Positions 6,338 through 14,565 of a stretch of DNA of 64,000 nucleotides are shown piece after piece; the stretch's first letter is position 1; every line of letters starts with the position of its first letter. The translations under genes were made by a program, and so were the position numbers. This DNA is from Myroides odoratus DSM 2801 (GTDB lineage: Bacteria; Bacteroidota; Bacteroidia; Flavobacteriales; Flavobacteriaceae), in assembly GCF_000243275.1 (NCBI RefSeq), contig NZ_CM001437.1, positions 2,735,812 to 2,799,811 on the forward strand. The letters run 5' to 3'. The notes beneath the pieces were generated by a model. It had not been told where the DNA came from, did no database searches, and was given only the letters and a program-made list of their open reading frames with translations.

Positions 6338-7768
6338 ATGAAACAAAATACACAAATAAACGGAAACGATTTAATCGCATTAGGATACCCGGAAACAGCT
6401 TTGTTGGGGATTGCATTAAAAATAAATAAAAAGCGAACAGGGTTAACAAAAGTGGAGATGTTGGCCCATTATAAAATGGTTTTAACTCAGGCTGAGGATT
6501 ATATCAATCACAAAGTGTTTGGAAAGCTAGCTACTGCCATTATCGAAGGGGTTGGACAACACGTAGAGGAAGAGGTGATCCCGTTAAGAGAAGAGGCTGT
6601 TGGATATAGTGTCTATGGATCAGATTATATTGAAGAAGGTGCCATTCGACAAATGGAAACAGCAGTGAAATTACCTGTGGCAGTTGCTGGAGCGTTGATG
6701 CCTGATGCGCACCAAGGATATGGATTGCCTATCGGAGGAGTATTAGCAACAGAAAATGCCGTTATCCCTTATGGTGTAGGCGTTGATATTGGATGTCGAA
6801 TGGCGTTGTCTATTTTTGATATCAAGGGAATTGAATTCTACGGAATGGAAGTCTTATTAAAAGAACAATTGGTGAAACACACGAAGTTTGGTGCAGGACA
6901 TGGATTCCACGGACAATACAAGGCGGAACATGATATTCTGGATCGTGGGGAATTCAATTTGAATCCCTTCATTAAGAATTTACAAGATAAAGCGTGGGAA
7001 CAGTTGGGGTCTTCTGGTGGAGGAAATCACTTTGTTGAATGGGGATTAATGGAGTTCATGGAACGTGATGAGGTGTTGAATATCGAAAAAGGAACGTATT
7101 TAGCTTTGTTAACACACTCAGGATCTCGAGGAATGGGAGCAACGATTGCAGGACGTTATACGCAGATTGCTAAAGAACAATGCAAATTGCCGTATGAAGC
7201 AAAGAACTTGGCTTATTTGGATATGAACTCTGAAGCCGGACAAGAATATTGGGCTTTGATGAATCTTGCAGGAGATTATGCATCGGCTTGTCATGAGGTG
7301 ATTCACGCTAAATTAACCCAAGCCATTGGTGCCGAAGTATTAGCTAAAATTGAAAACCACCATAATTTTGCGTGGAAAGAAATGTACCAAGGAAAAGAGG
7401 TGATTGTACACCGTAAAGGAGCTACACCTGCGAGTAAAGGTGTGATGGGAATTATTCCAGGATCGATGACTGCACCCGGATTTTTAGTTCGCGGAAAAGG
7501 AGAAGAAGAGGCGTTAAACTCAGCATCACATGGAGCAGGACGACAAATGAGCCGAACACAAGCGATTAAAACGCTAAAATCAAGCGATATTAAAGCCGTT
7601 TTATCCGATCACGGTGTAGAACTCATCGGAGCAGGAAAAGACGAAGCACCGATGGCGTATAAGGATATTCATCAGGTGATGGCTGCCCAAGGTGATTTAG
7701 TAGAGGTGGTTGCCATGTTTACACCTAAAATTGTCCGTATGGCTGATGATGGAAGTAGAGAGGATTAG
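6338..7768 (+). CDS. rtcB: RNA-splicing ligase RtcB family protein
   Basis: A 476-residue RtcB that joins 2',3'-cyclic-phosphate or 3'-phosphate RNA ends to 5'-OH ends using GTP and manganese. Family marks are easy to read: DAHQGYGLPIGGV (123-135), GVGVDIGCRM (146-155, with metal-binding Asp and Cys), GGGNHF (227-232), the HSGSRG segment (H260), HH at 341-342, and SHGAGR (397-402) carrying the histidine guanylylated in the family. It is the third protein gene of the operon after slipin and RING/TerD. The ligase probably repairs cleaved tRNAs or the tRNA-like leader RNAs. No archease or RtcA gene is seen. Confidence 0.95.
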   Translation: MKQNTQINGNDLIALGYPETALLGIALKINKKRTGLTKVEMLAHYKMVLTQAEDYINHKVFGKLATAIIEGVGQHVEEEVIPLREEAVGYSVYGSDYIEEGAIRQMETAVKLPVAVAGALMPDAHQGYGLPIGGVLATENAVIPYGVGVDIGCRMALSIFDIKGIEFYGMEVLLKEQLVKHTKFGAGHGFHGQYKAEHDILDRGEFNLNPFIKNLQDKAWEQLGSSGGGNHFVEWGLMEFMERDEVLNIEKGTYLALLTHSGSRGMGATIAGRYTQIAKEQCKLPYEAKNLAYLDMNSEAGQEYWALMNLAGDYASACHEVIHAKLTQAIGAEVLAKIENHHNFAWKEMYQGKEVIVHRKGATPASKGVMGIIPGSMTAPGFLVRGKGEEEALNSASHGAGRQMSRTQAIKTLKSSDIKAVLSDHGVELIGAGKDEAPMAYKDIHQVMAAQGDLVEVVAMFTPKIVRMADDGSRED

Positions 7769-7953
7769 TTGATTGTTATGGGGGATCAGTTAAAGGTTAA
7801 AGGGAGAATTTCCTGATTTAAGTAAGCCTTCTTTAAACGAAAATCCCATCACAAAGCACAAACCTCACAAAGCACAAATATCACCAAGAAACTCATTTCT
7901 CAATTTGTATGTTTTAATTTAGCGCGCTTATTGAAAGTAATAATGTAATCGCA

Positions 7954-8580
7954 ATGAAAATGAATGATAAGCAAGAAACCTCTTGGATTGCATATCCCAC
8001 TATTTTAGAAGGAGAACAGATTCGACTTATTCCCTTAGAGCTCCAACATTTAGAAGATTTATATCAAAAAGCCGCAGATCGAAAATTGTGGGAATTAGTT
8101 CCGACTGATTGTTCTCAACGCGAAATATTTTTTGATAATTATACGCAAGCGATAGCAGCAAGAGATAAGGGAATACAATATCCTTTTGTTATTCAACATA
8201 AACAAACAGGGGAAATTATTGGTTCTACCCGTTTTTTTGAACTGTATCCAGCAGATAAAAAATTAGAAATTGGCTGGACCTGGATTACACAGGAATACTG
8301 GGGGACAATCGTCAACTTAGAAAGTAAACTCCTATTGATGAGCTTTTGTTTTGAAGTTTTAGGAGTGAATCGCGTACAGTTAAAAACAAAAGATACCAAT
8401 ATCCGCTCTAGAAAAGCGATTGAAAAAATTGGAGGTATCTTTGAGGGGATTTTGAGAAAAGATAAAATACAAGCAGATGGAACAACTCGTAACGCTGCTT
8501 ATTACAGTATTCTAGATGACGAATGGAAAAAAGTGAAGTCTAATTTAGAAGCGTTGATAGCACATAAAAAAAATAATTAA
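7954..8580 (+). CDS. GNAT family N-acetyltransferase (RimJ/RimL type)
   Basis: A 208-residue acetyl-CoA-dependent N-acetyltransferase. The fold is read from EGEQIRLIPLELQHLEDLY at the start, PFVIQHKQTGEIIGSTRFF, EIGWTWI, and the C-terminal RSRKAIEKIGGIFEG, which is the usual acetyl-CoA-binding helix and strand of the RimJ/RimL-like branch. The substrate (ribosomal protein, antibiotic or metabolite) cannot be told. It is a single gene with a long upstream gap and a shared terminator downstream. Confidence 0.9.
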   Translation: MKMNDKQETSWIAYPTILEGEQIRLIPLELQHLEDLYQKAADRKLWELVPTDCSQREIFFDNYTQAIAARDKGIQYPFVIQHKQTGEIIGSTRFFELYPADKKLEIGWTWITQEYWGTIVNLESKLLLMSFCFEVLGVNRVQLKTKDTNIRSRKAIEKIGGIFEGILRKDKIQADGTTRNAAYYSILDDEWKKVKSNLEALIAHKKNN

Positions 8581-8586
8581 AAAACA

Positions 8587-8612
8587 ACAAGCCACTTAAT
8601 TAAGTGGCTTGT
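8587..8612. terminator. Bidirectional terminator
   Basis: A perfect 26-nt palindrome, ACAAGCCACTTAA followed by its complement, with A-rich sequence before and T-rich sequence after, between the convergent acetyltransferase and DUF1877 genes. Confidence 0.85.
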
Positions 8613-8616
8613 CGTT

Positions 8617-9126
8617 TTAATTTAAATATGTAATCATGGCTTCTTTGCGATCTGCTGCAGTTTGATAGGCCTTTCGAAGGAGTTGAAGGTGATCTGAAAT
8701 ATAGTCCCATAAATCATTTGCATCTTCTTCCAACCAAAAAGAAGGATAGATATCATTCGCCTCGCATTCTTCAGGTGAAAAGCGTTTTCTCATTTCTTCA
8801 TCTGTGATTTGATTTAGTGCTTGATTCAACTCTTGTACTTCGGCTACTGTCAAATAACGTGCAGGACCATAGCCTACATCTTGATCTTCATCCAAAGTAT
8901 GCCGACCAAAAACGAGATGTGCCATCTTTTGATCTTCGTATTCTTTGTGTTTTCCTCCTAAGAGAAAAGCTAGTACATTCCATGTTTTATCTAAATCCAC
9001 ATAAGCCTCATCGATATTGTTTTCATCAAAATCGCTGTAAATGCGTGTTTCAAATAGACTGCTGTCTTGGAGGTAACTTGTTAATTCTACTTCAGTCACA
9101 CGAAGTAAATTGCCAATCATGCTCAT
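8617..9126 (-). CDS. YfbM-like DUF1877 protein
   Basis: A 169-residue soluble protein matching the DUF1877 (YfbM) family by its N-terminal MSMIGNLLRVTEVEL, the DLDKTWNVLAFLLGG core and the GYGPARYLTVAEV segment. Length is normal for the family. The function is unknown; the family is a small cytoplasmic alpha/beta protein. The next gene upstream on the same strand (DUF4272) is 66 bases away, so the two are probably co-transcribed. Confidence 0.85.
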   Translation of the reverse strand: MSMIGNLLRVTEVELTSYLQDSSLFETRIYSDFDENNIDEAYVDLDKTWNVLAFLLGGKHKEYEDQKMAHLVFGRHTLDEDQDVGYGPARYLTVAEVQELNQALNQITDEEMRKRFSPEECEANDIYPSFWLEEDANDLWDYISDHLQLLRKAYQTAADRKEAMITYLN

Positions 9127-9192
9127 AATTATGTTATTTGGTGGTTGTGATATTTTGTTATCGAGTTCAGACTTTCAATAGAACGTTCATTC

Positions 9193-9840
9193 TTAGGTTC
9201 CCATTTCGATGTCATCCCAATCTGTTTCTTTGTTTATTAACCATTCTAAAGCACGACGGCGTTCATAAACAAGACCTTCATTGATGGCTGCTTCTTGTCC
9301 TTTTAGGCGTTCATCCACACAATACCAATGCAAGCGATAGTAGAAATCCAGCATCGTATAAATATCTTCAGTGGTGTGCATCGTCGTTACTTCTTGTAAT
9401 CGATGATTGTCTTCTCCTTCTTCTAAATTAGGTAACATTGAGGCCATTGATTCTTCATTCCATTGGGTTTCATCCAGATGAGGAATCATTTTCGTTGCCC
9501 ACATCAAAGTCCATAACGCTTCCAAATACCAACGAAGGGTATTAATTTCATATTGATCTAAATCCGCTTGTGTTTTGGTCAAAATTTCTTTTTCCCAATC
9601 GGATAGATGAGCAGTAAGCTGATTGGCTTCAATCCATTGTTTAATTATTTCTACCGGAGCTTCGAATGAAATATTAATCAGGGCATTCATCACTGACATG
9701 CGACCAATTAATTCGTCTTGGCTGCGCAAATTGGGGTTTTCTAAAATAGGTAACCAATCAATGTAGCGGTAGTTCTTTTTTGCAATACGCGCAATATTAG
9801 CTTCTTTGATTGCGATACGCTGTTCTTCCGTAAGATTCAT
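9193..9840 (-). CDS. DUF4272 domain protein
   Basis: A 215-residue cytosolic helical protein. The central WYLEALWTLMWAT segment, the later YYRLHWYCVDERL and the ERRRALEWLI near the C-terminus are typical of DUF4272, whose function is not known. It lies just upstream of the DUF1877 gene on the same strand, and the hydrolase gene upstream is 48 bases away. Confidence 0.85.
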   Translation of the reverse strand: MNLTEEQRIAIKEANIARIAKKNYRYIDWLPILENPNLRSQDELIGRMSVMNALINISFEAPVEIIKQWIEANQLTAHLSDWEKEILTKTQADLDQYEINTLRWYLEALWTLMWATKMIPHLDETQWNEESMASMLPNLEEGEDNHRLQEVTTMHTTEDIYTMLDFYYRLHWYCVDERLKGQEAAINEGLVYERRRALEWLINKETDWDDIEMGT

Positions 9841-9888
9841 AGCAGTTGTTTTTGTTTGTGATAAAGATAAAAGAAATAAGAAACTTTA

Positions 9889-10770
9889 TTATCCCTGATT
9901 TTGGGTAAAAGCATCCAATAGGAGTGCATATCGATCAGCGTGTAAATCGTGTCCCATATTTTCGACCAACATCAATTTTGAATGAGGGATAGCCGCGTGT
10001 AAATCCAAACCATGTGCTGGAGGAAAAATAGGGTCAATTGTTCCATGCATCACTAATACGGGGCATTGAATACCCGCTGTAATAGCAGGATTATACGGGG
10101 TAAAACCAACAGCTGCTACATGCAGTAAAGTTTGGTTGGGTGTTGGATTTCGATTGTAATCCTCTTCAATTAGTTCCTTTTCTTCTTCTGCGTTGAAGGG
10201 TACATCCGTACTTGAAATACGTTGAATAAACGCCAGTCTTGCTGCGAGATGATCCGCTTTAGCAGTAGAATAAGAAGGCAGCGGGCTCATCATTTGTTGC
10301 ATCACTGTTGCCTCCGTTTGTGGTAAAGTTGGGTTGAGCGATGTTGACATGATAATCACCAAAGACAACACGCGTTCTTTATGTTGACTTCCTAAAATTT
10401 GTGCGACAATTCCGCCCATAGAACGCCCCATGAGGTGTGCCTTTTCAATGTGCAACTGGTCGAGGAGTTGAATCGCGTCTTGCGCTAAATCATATAGCGA
10501 ATAAAAAGGAGGTTCCATTTTTCCCTTTTGTAAAGCAGCCATGAGTTCACCAGGATTCGTAATCGCTGGAGTGGTAAAAGTAGAACAACCCGTATCACGA
10601 TGATCATATCGAATCACGTAAAACCCACGTTGAGCAAGTTGCTGACAAAAAAGAACGGTCCATCGGGTCATTGAAGTCCCTAAACCGCCAATTAAGAGCA
10701 CACAAGGATCTTTTGGAGATCCAAAATCTTGGTAGCAAAGGGTTAATTGTGGAGTTTGTATGTTTTTCAT
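9889..10770 (-). CDS. Alpha/beta hydrolase
   Basis: A 293-residue alpha/beta hydrolase with an oxyanion-hole region GGLGTSMTRW, a nucleophile elbow GRSMGG (Ser near residue 116), an acid in the segment VMHGTIDPIFP and a catalytic histidine in NMGHDLH near the C-terminus. It is intracellular, with no signal peptide. A MarR regulator gene lies 39 bases upstream on the same strand, so this is probably a small MarR-hydrolase operon. The substrate is unknown. Confidence 0.9.
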   Translation of the reverse strand: MKNIQTPQLTLCYQDFGSPKDPCVLLIGGLGTSMTRWTVLFCQQLAQRGFYVIRYDHRDTGCSTFTTPAITNPGELMAALQKGKMEPPFYSLYDLAQDAIQLLDQLHIEKAHLMGRSMGGIVAQILGSQHKERVLSLVIIMSTSLNPTLPQTEATVMQQMMSPLPSYSTAKADHLAARLAFIQRISSTDVPFNAEEEKELIEEDYNRNPTPNQTLLHVAAVGFTPYNPAITAGIQCPVLVMHGTIDPIFPPAHGLDLHAAIPHSKLMLVENMGHDLHADRYALLLDAFTQNQG

Positions 10771-10809
10771 TTTTTTATTTAAAATTCTAAGTAAGTGTTC
10801 ATCCTCTCC

Positions 10810-11232
10810 TTATTTCCCATCAGCGATTTGTCTAAACAAGTCCATAATCGCTTGCAGTTGATTGGCTTTTAGTTTGGGAAGTAATTCCAAGGCAACAGCC
10901 TCTGCAGTTACTTTTGCTTCAATGTAAACGCGTTGTCCTGTTTCAGTTAGCACGACATAACTAACACGAGCATCTCGTGCATTGCTCTCTCTTCCCACTA
11001 AACCATTTTTTTCCAACGGACTCAGTAAGCGCGTCACCCCTGATGGTGTAAGTCCTATGCGACTCGCCAAGTCAATTCTCCTCGTTTTACCTTCTGCGTC
11101 AGAGGCAAGCAAATGGAGCAACATAAAATCGGTATAGCTCAAGCCGTGTACACTCAAACGATCAAATTTTCGCTGAAGGATAGATTGGGTTTTTGTCAAG
11201 TTGAACAACAGTTGTAGTGATTCGTTTATCAT
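10810..11232 (-). CDS. MarR family transcriptional regulator
   Basis: A 140-residue winged-helix regulator. The recognition region reads DLASRIGLTPSGVTRLLSPLEKNGLV, followed by the wing with RESNARDARVSYVVLTETG, standard for MarR. It is the first gene of an apparent pair with the alpha/beta hydrolase. A TTTGA-N4-TCAAA palindrome sits 11 bases upstream of its start, so it probably controls its own operon. The inducing ligand is unknown. Confidence 0.9.
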   Translation of the reverse strand: MINESLQLLFNLTKTQSILQRKFDRLSVHGLSYTDFMLLHLLASDAEGKTRRIDLASRIGLTPSGVTRLLSPLEKNGLVGRESNARDARVSYVVLTETGQRVYIEAKVTAEAVALELLPKLKANQLQAIMDLFRQIADGK

Positions 11233-11242
11233 TTGAAATATG

Positions 11243-11256
11243 TTTGAGTAGTCAAA
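11243..11256. promoter_or_regulatory. Probable MarR operator
   Basis: TTTGAGTAGTCAAA, a 5-4-5 inverted repeat just upstream of the marR-like start codon. The location fits an autoregulatory site, and the size is at the short end for MarR proteins. Confidence 0.5.
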
Positions 11257-11271
11257 TACTTTGCGAAGGTA

Positions 11272-11313
11272 TAAAAAAAATCTACTGGAGTGAAAGCCAA
11301 GTAGATTTTTTTT
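11272..11313 (-). terminator. Terminator of the lemA-htpX operon
   Basis: AAATCTACT and AGTAGATTT form a stem with a 13-base loop, flanked by A and T runs. It lies downstream of the M48 protease gene in its direction of transcription. Confidence 0.75.
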
Positions 11314-11365
11314 ATTTACAACACCTAGGATTGGTGATTTATCTCATGTTGTGATTGGATAAAAA

Positions 11366-12298
11366 TTACATTTTTTCCAAAAATTCAATGCGTTTTTCGA
11401 TAGGTGGGTGGGTACTGAAAATAGAACCTATTTCTCCCAGGAATCCCTTGCTATTTGATTTATCACTATTGTCAATAAAGAGTTCTCTTACTTCGTTATT
11501 GGTCGTTTCTAATTTAGAATTACCACTGATTTTGCGCAGGGCACTAGCTAGGGCATGTGCATCTTTGGTCATGCTAACTGCACCAGCGTCGGCCATATAT
11601 TCTCGACTTCTCGATAGGGCGAATTTAAAAATCATGGAGAAAAAGTAGATGACAAAAGTAACCACCAAAATAACGATAATGATAGCTCCTCCATTGTCTT
11701 TTCCTCCTCGTCTTCGTCCTAAACCATTGAATAATCCGCGGAGTAATAAATTCAGAATAACGCCCAAAATTCCCACAAATACAATGGTTACGATGAGTAA
11801 TCGCACATCGTTATTTCGGATGTGCATGAGTTCATGCGCAATAACACCTTCCAATTCTTTATCATCTAATTTGTCAATAATCCCTCGAGTTAACGTAACC
11901 GAATAAGATTTCTCATTGATTCCTGATGCGAAAGCATTTAAGGTATCTGTTTCGATAATAAAGAGTTTGGGCATGGGCATTCCTACAGACATGCATAGGT
12001 TTTCTGTCAGATTATATACCCGCATATTGTCCTTTCGCTCCAACGGTTTTGCATGTGTTGCCCGTTGAATCATTTGATTGTGAAAAAAATAAGAAATAAC
12101 AAACCAAATCCCAACAACTACAAAAACAATTGGAGTTACTTGTAAAATAGGATCATAGGCCATTTCCCAATTCCAGCTAGATAGGTAGCCCAAAATAAAG
12201 ACAATCCCCAATAGAATTAATAAGGGAAAAGCAAATAAAAGTAGAATTGACTTGGTGTTATTTCGTCTTATTTGTGTATGTAAACCAACGTATGCCAT
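11366..12298 (-). CDS. htpX: M48 family membrane metalloprotease, HtpX-like
   Basis: A 310-residue zinc protease. Two hydrophobic segments lie near residues 18-37 and 52-70, the HExxH motif reads AHELMHIRNNDVR (about residues 154-166), and two further membrane segments follow at about 167-185 and 203-222. The third zinc ligand is in SREYMADAGAV. C-terminal FSTHPPIEKRIEFLEKM is typical of M48B. The family degrades damaged membrane proteins. It overlaps the lemA stop by one base, forming the common LemA-HtpX pair. Confidence 0.92.
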   Translation of the reverse strand: MAYVGLHTQIRRNNTKSILLLFAFPLLILLGIVFILGYLSSWNWEMAYDPILQVTPIVFVVVGIWFVISYFFHNQMIQRATHAKPLERKDNMRVYNLTENLCMSVGMPMPKLFIIETDTLNAFASGINEKSYSVTLTRGIIDKLDDKELEGVIAHELMHIRNNDVRLLIVTIVFVGILGVILNLLLRGLFNGLGRRRGGKDNGGAIIIVILVVTFVIYFFSMIFKFALSRSREYMADAGAVSMTKDAHALASALRKISGNSKLETTNNEVRELFIDNSDKSNSKGFLGEIGSIFSTHPPIEKRIEFLEKM

Positions 12299-12858
12299 TA
12301 AAATTTAATCTCTGGAGCTACGTCAAGTTGAGCTCTTTGTTCTACACCTAATTCAAAGAAAGGTTGTCTGGTCATGTTTTTCATCCCAGCTATAATATTC
12401 GAAGGAATTGATTCAATCGCAGTATTTAATTCCTTTGTTGCCGAGTTAAAGTAACGACGAACAGCAGCTAATTTATTTTCAATATCTGAAATTTCGTTTT
12501 GCAGTTGCAAGAAGTTCGTATTCGCTTTAAGATCTGGATAAGCTTCTACTGCTACGCGTAATCCTGATAAGGCAGAAGAAAGTTGTTGCTCCGCTTGAAT
12601 CTTCGTATTGATATCACCTGCTTGCATCGCAGCTGTACGTGCTTGAGTTAATTTTTCCAGTGTATTCGCCTCATGTTCCATATAACCTTTTACAGATGAA
12701 ACTAATTGAGGAATCAAGTCATGACGCTGTTTTAATTGTACATCAATATCTGCAAAGGCATTCTCGCGATTGTTTTTTAAAGCGACTAATTTATTATTTG
12801 TTGCAATGAACCAAATGACAAGCAATACAATAATTCCAATTCCAATAAAAATTCCCAT
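12298..12858 (-). CDS. lemA: LemA family protein
   Basis: A 186-residue LemA protein: one N-terminal membrane helix (residues about 3-21) followed by long coiled helices. Signature phrases are NNRENAFADIDVQLKQRHDLIP and the C-terminal ANTNFLQLQNEISDIENKLAAVRRYFN. The role is unknown, but the family is commonly encoded directly upstream of M48 proteases, as here. Confidence 0.95.
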   Translation of the reverse strand: MGIFIGIGIIVLLVIWFIATNNKLVALKNNRENAFADIDVQLKQRHDLIPQLVSSVKGYMEHEANTLEKLTQARTAAMQAGDINTKIQAEQQLSSALSGLRVAVEAYPDLKANTNFLQLQNEISDIENKLAAVRRYFNSATKELNTAIESIPSNIIAGMKNMTRQPFFELGVEQRAQLDVAPEIKF

Positions 12859-12993
12859 AGTTTATAATTTTTTGTCTAATGTACGACTTATTAGTTTTTT
12901 TTTAACTGTTTTGGGTGGTAGATAAAGGTATTTTAATGAATAAAATTCGAAGGAATAGAAGTAAAAGCAGCACTGCCAAAAGAAAATAATTTT

Positions 12994-13024
12994 TTTGGGT
13001 GTTATAAAAAAATAAATATCTTTG
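12994..13024 (+). promoter_or_regulatory. Promoter of the arsR-like gene
   Basis: TTTG at 12994-12997 and TATCTTTG at 13017-13024, separated by 19 bases, which is an exact Bacteroidota -33/-7 promoter. The ArsR operator follows two bases later, over the expected start site. Confidence 0.8.
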
Positions 13025-13025
13025 T

Positions 13026-13041
13026 ATCGTAATATTGCGAT
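13026..13041. promoter_or_regulatory. ArsR-type operator 1
   Basis: ATCGTAATATTGCGAT, an imperfect palindrome directly after the -7 box and 20 bases before the arsR-like start codon. An identical 16-mer occurs at 13413-13428. Confidence 0.75.
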
Positions 13042-13061
13042 GATATAAATAAGAGAGACAA

Positions 13062-13391
13062 ATGGGAATTACAAAATCAGAATTATTTAGCGACAAGAAA
13101 AACCGCTTAGCAGCCATGTTTAAAGTATTGGGGCTTCCTGCACGTTTGGCAATCTTGCAATACATCATCAATCAAAAAGCCTGCATCTGCAGTGATTTAG
13201 TAGATGAACTCGGATTAGCGCAAGCGACCATCTCTCAGCATTTAAAAGAATTAAAAACCATCGGACTCTTACAAGGTACAGTAGAAGGAAAATCCGTTTG
13301 CTATTGTATTGACGAGGAGGTTTGGAAAGAATTTGAAACGGAATTTGCCGCTTTCTTCGGACAATCCACGCATATTGACAAATGCTGTTAA
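13062..13391 (+). CDS. ArsR/SmtB family transcriptional regulator
   Basis: A 109-residue winged-helix repressor. The helix-turn-helix reads DLVDELGLAQATISQHLKELK and the wing GTVEGKSVCYCID. Cysteines occur at KACICSD (just before the recognition helix), CYCI, and a C-terminal DKCC; the first cluster is near where metal-sensing ArsR proteins place thiol ligands. It is expressed from a clean promoter with its operator on the start site, and the same operator precedes the next gene. A metal or arsenic inducer is likely but not provable from sequence. Confidence 0.92.
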   Translation: MGITKSELFSDKKNRLAAMFKVLGLPARLAILQYIINQKACICSDLVDELGLAQATISQHLKELKTIGLLQGTVEGKSVCYCIDEEVWKEFETEFAAFFGQSTHIDKCC

Positions 13392-13412
13392 GGCATTTTT
13401 TTAAAGTAACGT

Positions 13413-13428
13413 ATCGTAATATTGCGAT
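13413..13428. promoter_or_regulatory. ArsR-type operator 2
   Basis: The same 16-mer ATCGTAATATTGCGAT as at 13026-13041, in the 56-base gap before the DUF6428 gene. Reuse of the site implies direct control of that gene as well. Confidence 0.75.
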
Positions 13429-13447
13429 GTAATGTAAAACATAAATT

Positions 13448-13903
13448 ATGAAATTATCAGAAGTAAAACAGGTATTAGCCGGATTGGAAAAAGTAGATTT
13501 TCAATTGGAAGATGGGAGTTTTGTACCGGAACATTTTCACGTAACGGAAGTAGGGCAAGTAGACAAAAAGTACATCGACTGTGGTGGCGTGATTCGCACC
13601 GAGAAAAAAGTGAGCTTTCAACTGTGGAATGCCAACGATTTTGAACATCGACTAAAAGCAGGAAAGTTGTTGGGAATTATACGATTGTCTGAAAATAAGT
13701 TAGGTATTGAAGATGGAGAAGTAGAGGTAGAATTCCAAGGTAAAACAACCATTGGCAAGTATAATTTAGCTTTTAACGGCACCCATTTTATCTTGTTGAA
13801 TACCATCACTGCTTGTTTAGCGGAAGATGCTTGTGGAATCAAGCCAGAAGATGTACCACAAACAGCAAGTACTTGTTGTGATCCTAATGCTGGTTGTTGT
13901 TAA
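13448..13903 (+). CDS. DUF6428 family protein with Cys-rich tail
   Basis: A 151-residue protein of the Bacteroidota DUF6428 family, which is habitually encoded next to ArsR regulators. The beta-rich body contains HFHVTEVGQVDKKYIDCGG, which includes two histidines and a cysteine, and the protein ends in STCCDPNAGCC, a dense thiol cluster that could bind a soft metal or metalloid. It has its own copy of the ArsR operator. The function is unknown; a metal-handling or arsenic-related role is inference from regulation and cysteines. Confidence 0.8.
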   Translation: MKLSEVKQVLAGLEKVDFQLEDGSFVPEHFHVTEVGQVDKKYIDCGGVIRTEKKVSFQLWNANDFEHRLKAGKLLGIIRLSENKLGIEDGEVEVEFQGKTTIGKYNLAFNGTHFILLNTITACLAEDACGIKPEDVPQTASTCCDPNAGCC

Positions 13904-14113
13904 GGTGAAGGGATTGTGGTTATGAGTGATGGATTATGGGTGTACACATTGACATTGTTTAAAAAGAATTGCCTTTGATAGAAAATTAGTGCTTTAAAAG
14001 AGGGGAATGCTTGATCTTTCATAAGTATTCTTCTCCTTTAATTGAGAGCCATAAAAAAGCAAAAATCAAATCGTATCTTCGTTTCGAATTAATACAGCCA
14101 ATCGTCATTATAC

Positions 14114-14560
14114 ATGAATCACCCAACTCCTAAACGATCACCGTGGACCACTTACTTTTTACATTGGATGCCCTTTGTACTGTTGGGGTATATCCAAGCG
14201 ATTCTAGCGATGGCTCCATTTAAGGAACAACCCTCGAGCAACCTTTCCTTTGACTTTTATACGGATGTGTTCTGGGCCGTTGGTATTACGAGTATACTGT
14301 ATCTGCTTTTGCTGCTTCTGATACAGCGCATCCACCAACAACTGATCCAATTCATCTTCCACGGTTTGCTCGTTGCTCTCCTTTGGTTTTGGATTGATTG
14401 GGGAATTTTTGAAGATCGAGAAGCGGGCTGGAGTACGTATACCACCAAAGAATCCTTATATGCAACAGCAGGGTATAGTCTTTGGTGGGTGCTGGGCGGT
14501 TGTGGTTTGTTTTTGTGGGGGAGTTGGGGGATATACAAACGCTCAATCAAGTCATCGTAG
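14114..14560 (+). CDS. Small membrane protein, four predicted helices
   Basis: I do not recognise the family. The 148-residue product has hydrophobic segments at about residues 14-33, 52-75, 80-97 and 117-137, separated by short charged loops, and a basic tail (YKRSIKSS). It looks like an integral inner-membrane protein with both ends inside. It is convergent with the DUF6266 gene six bases downstream. A TATCTTCG near-match to the -7 box lies at 14074-14081. Confidence 0.65.
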   Translation: MNHPTPKRSPWTTYFLHWMPFVLLGYIQAILAMAPFKEQPSSNLSFDFYTDVFWAVGITSILYLLLLLLIQRIHQQLIQFIFHGLLVALLWFWIDWGIFEDREAGWSTYTTKESLYATAGYSLWWVLGGCGLFLWGSWGIYKRSIKSS

Positions 14561-14565
14561 ATCAA

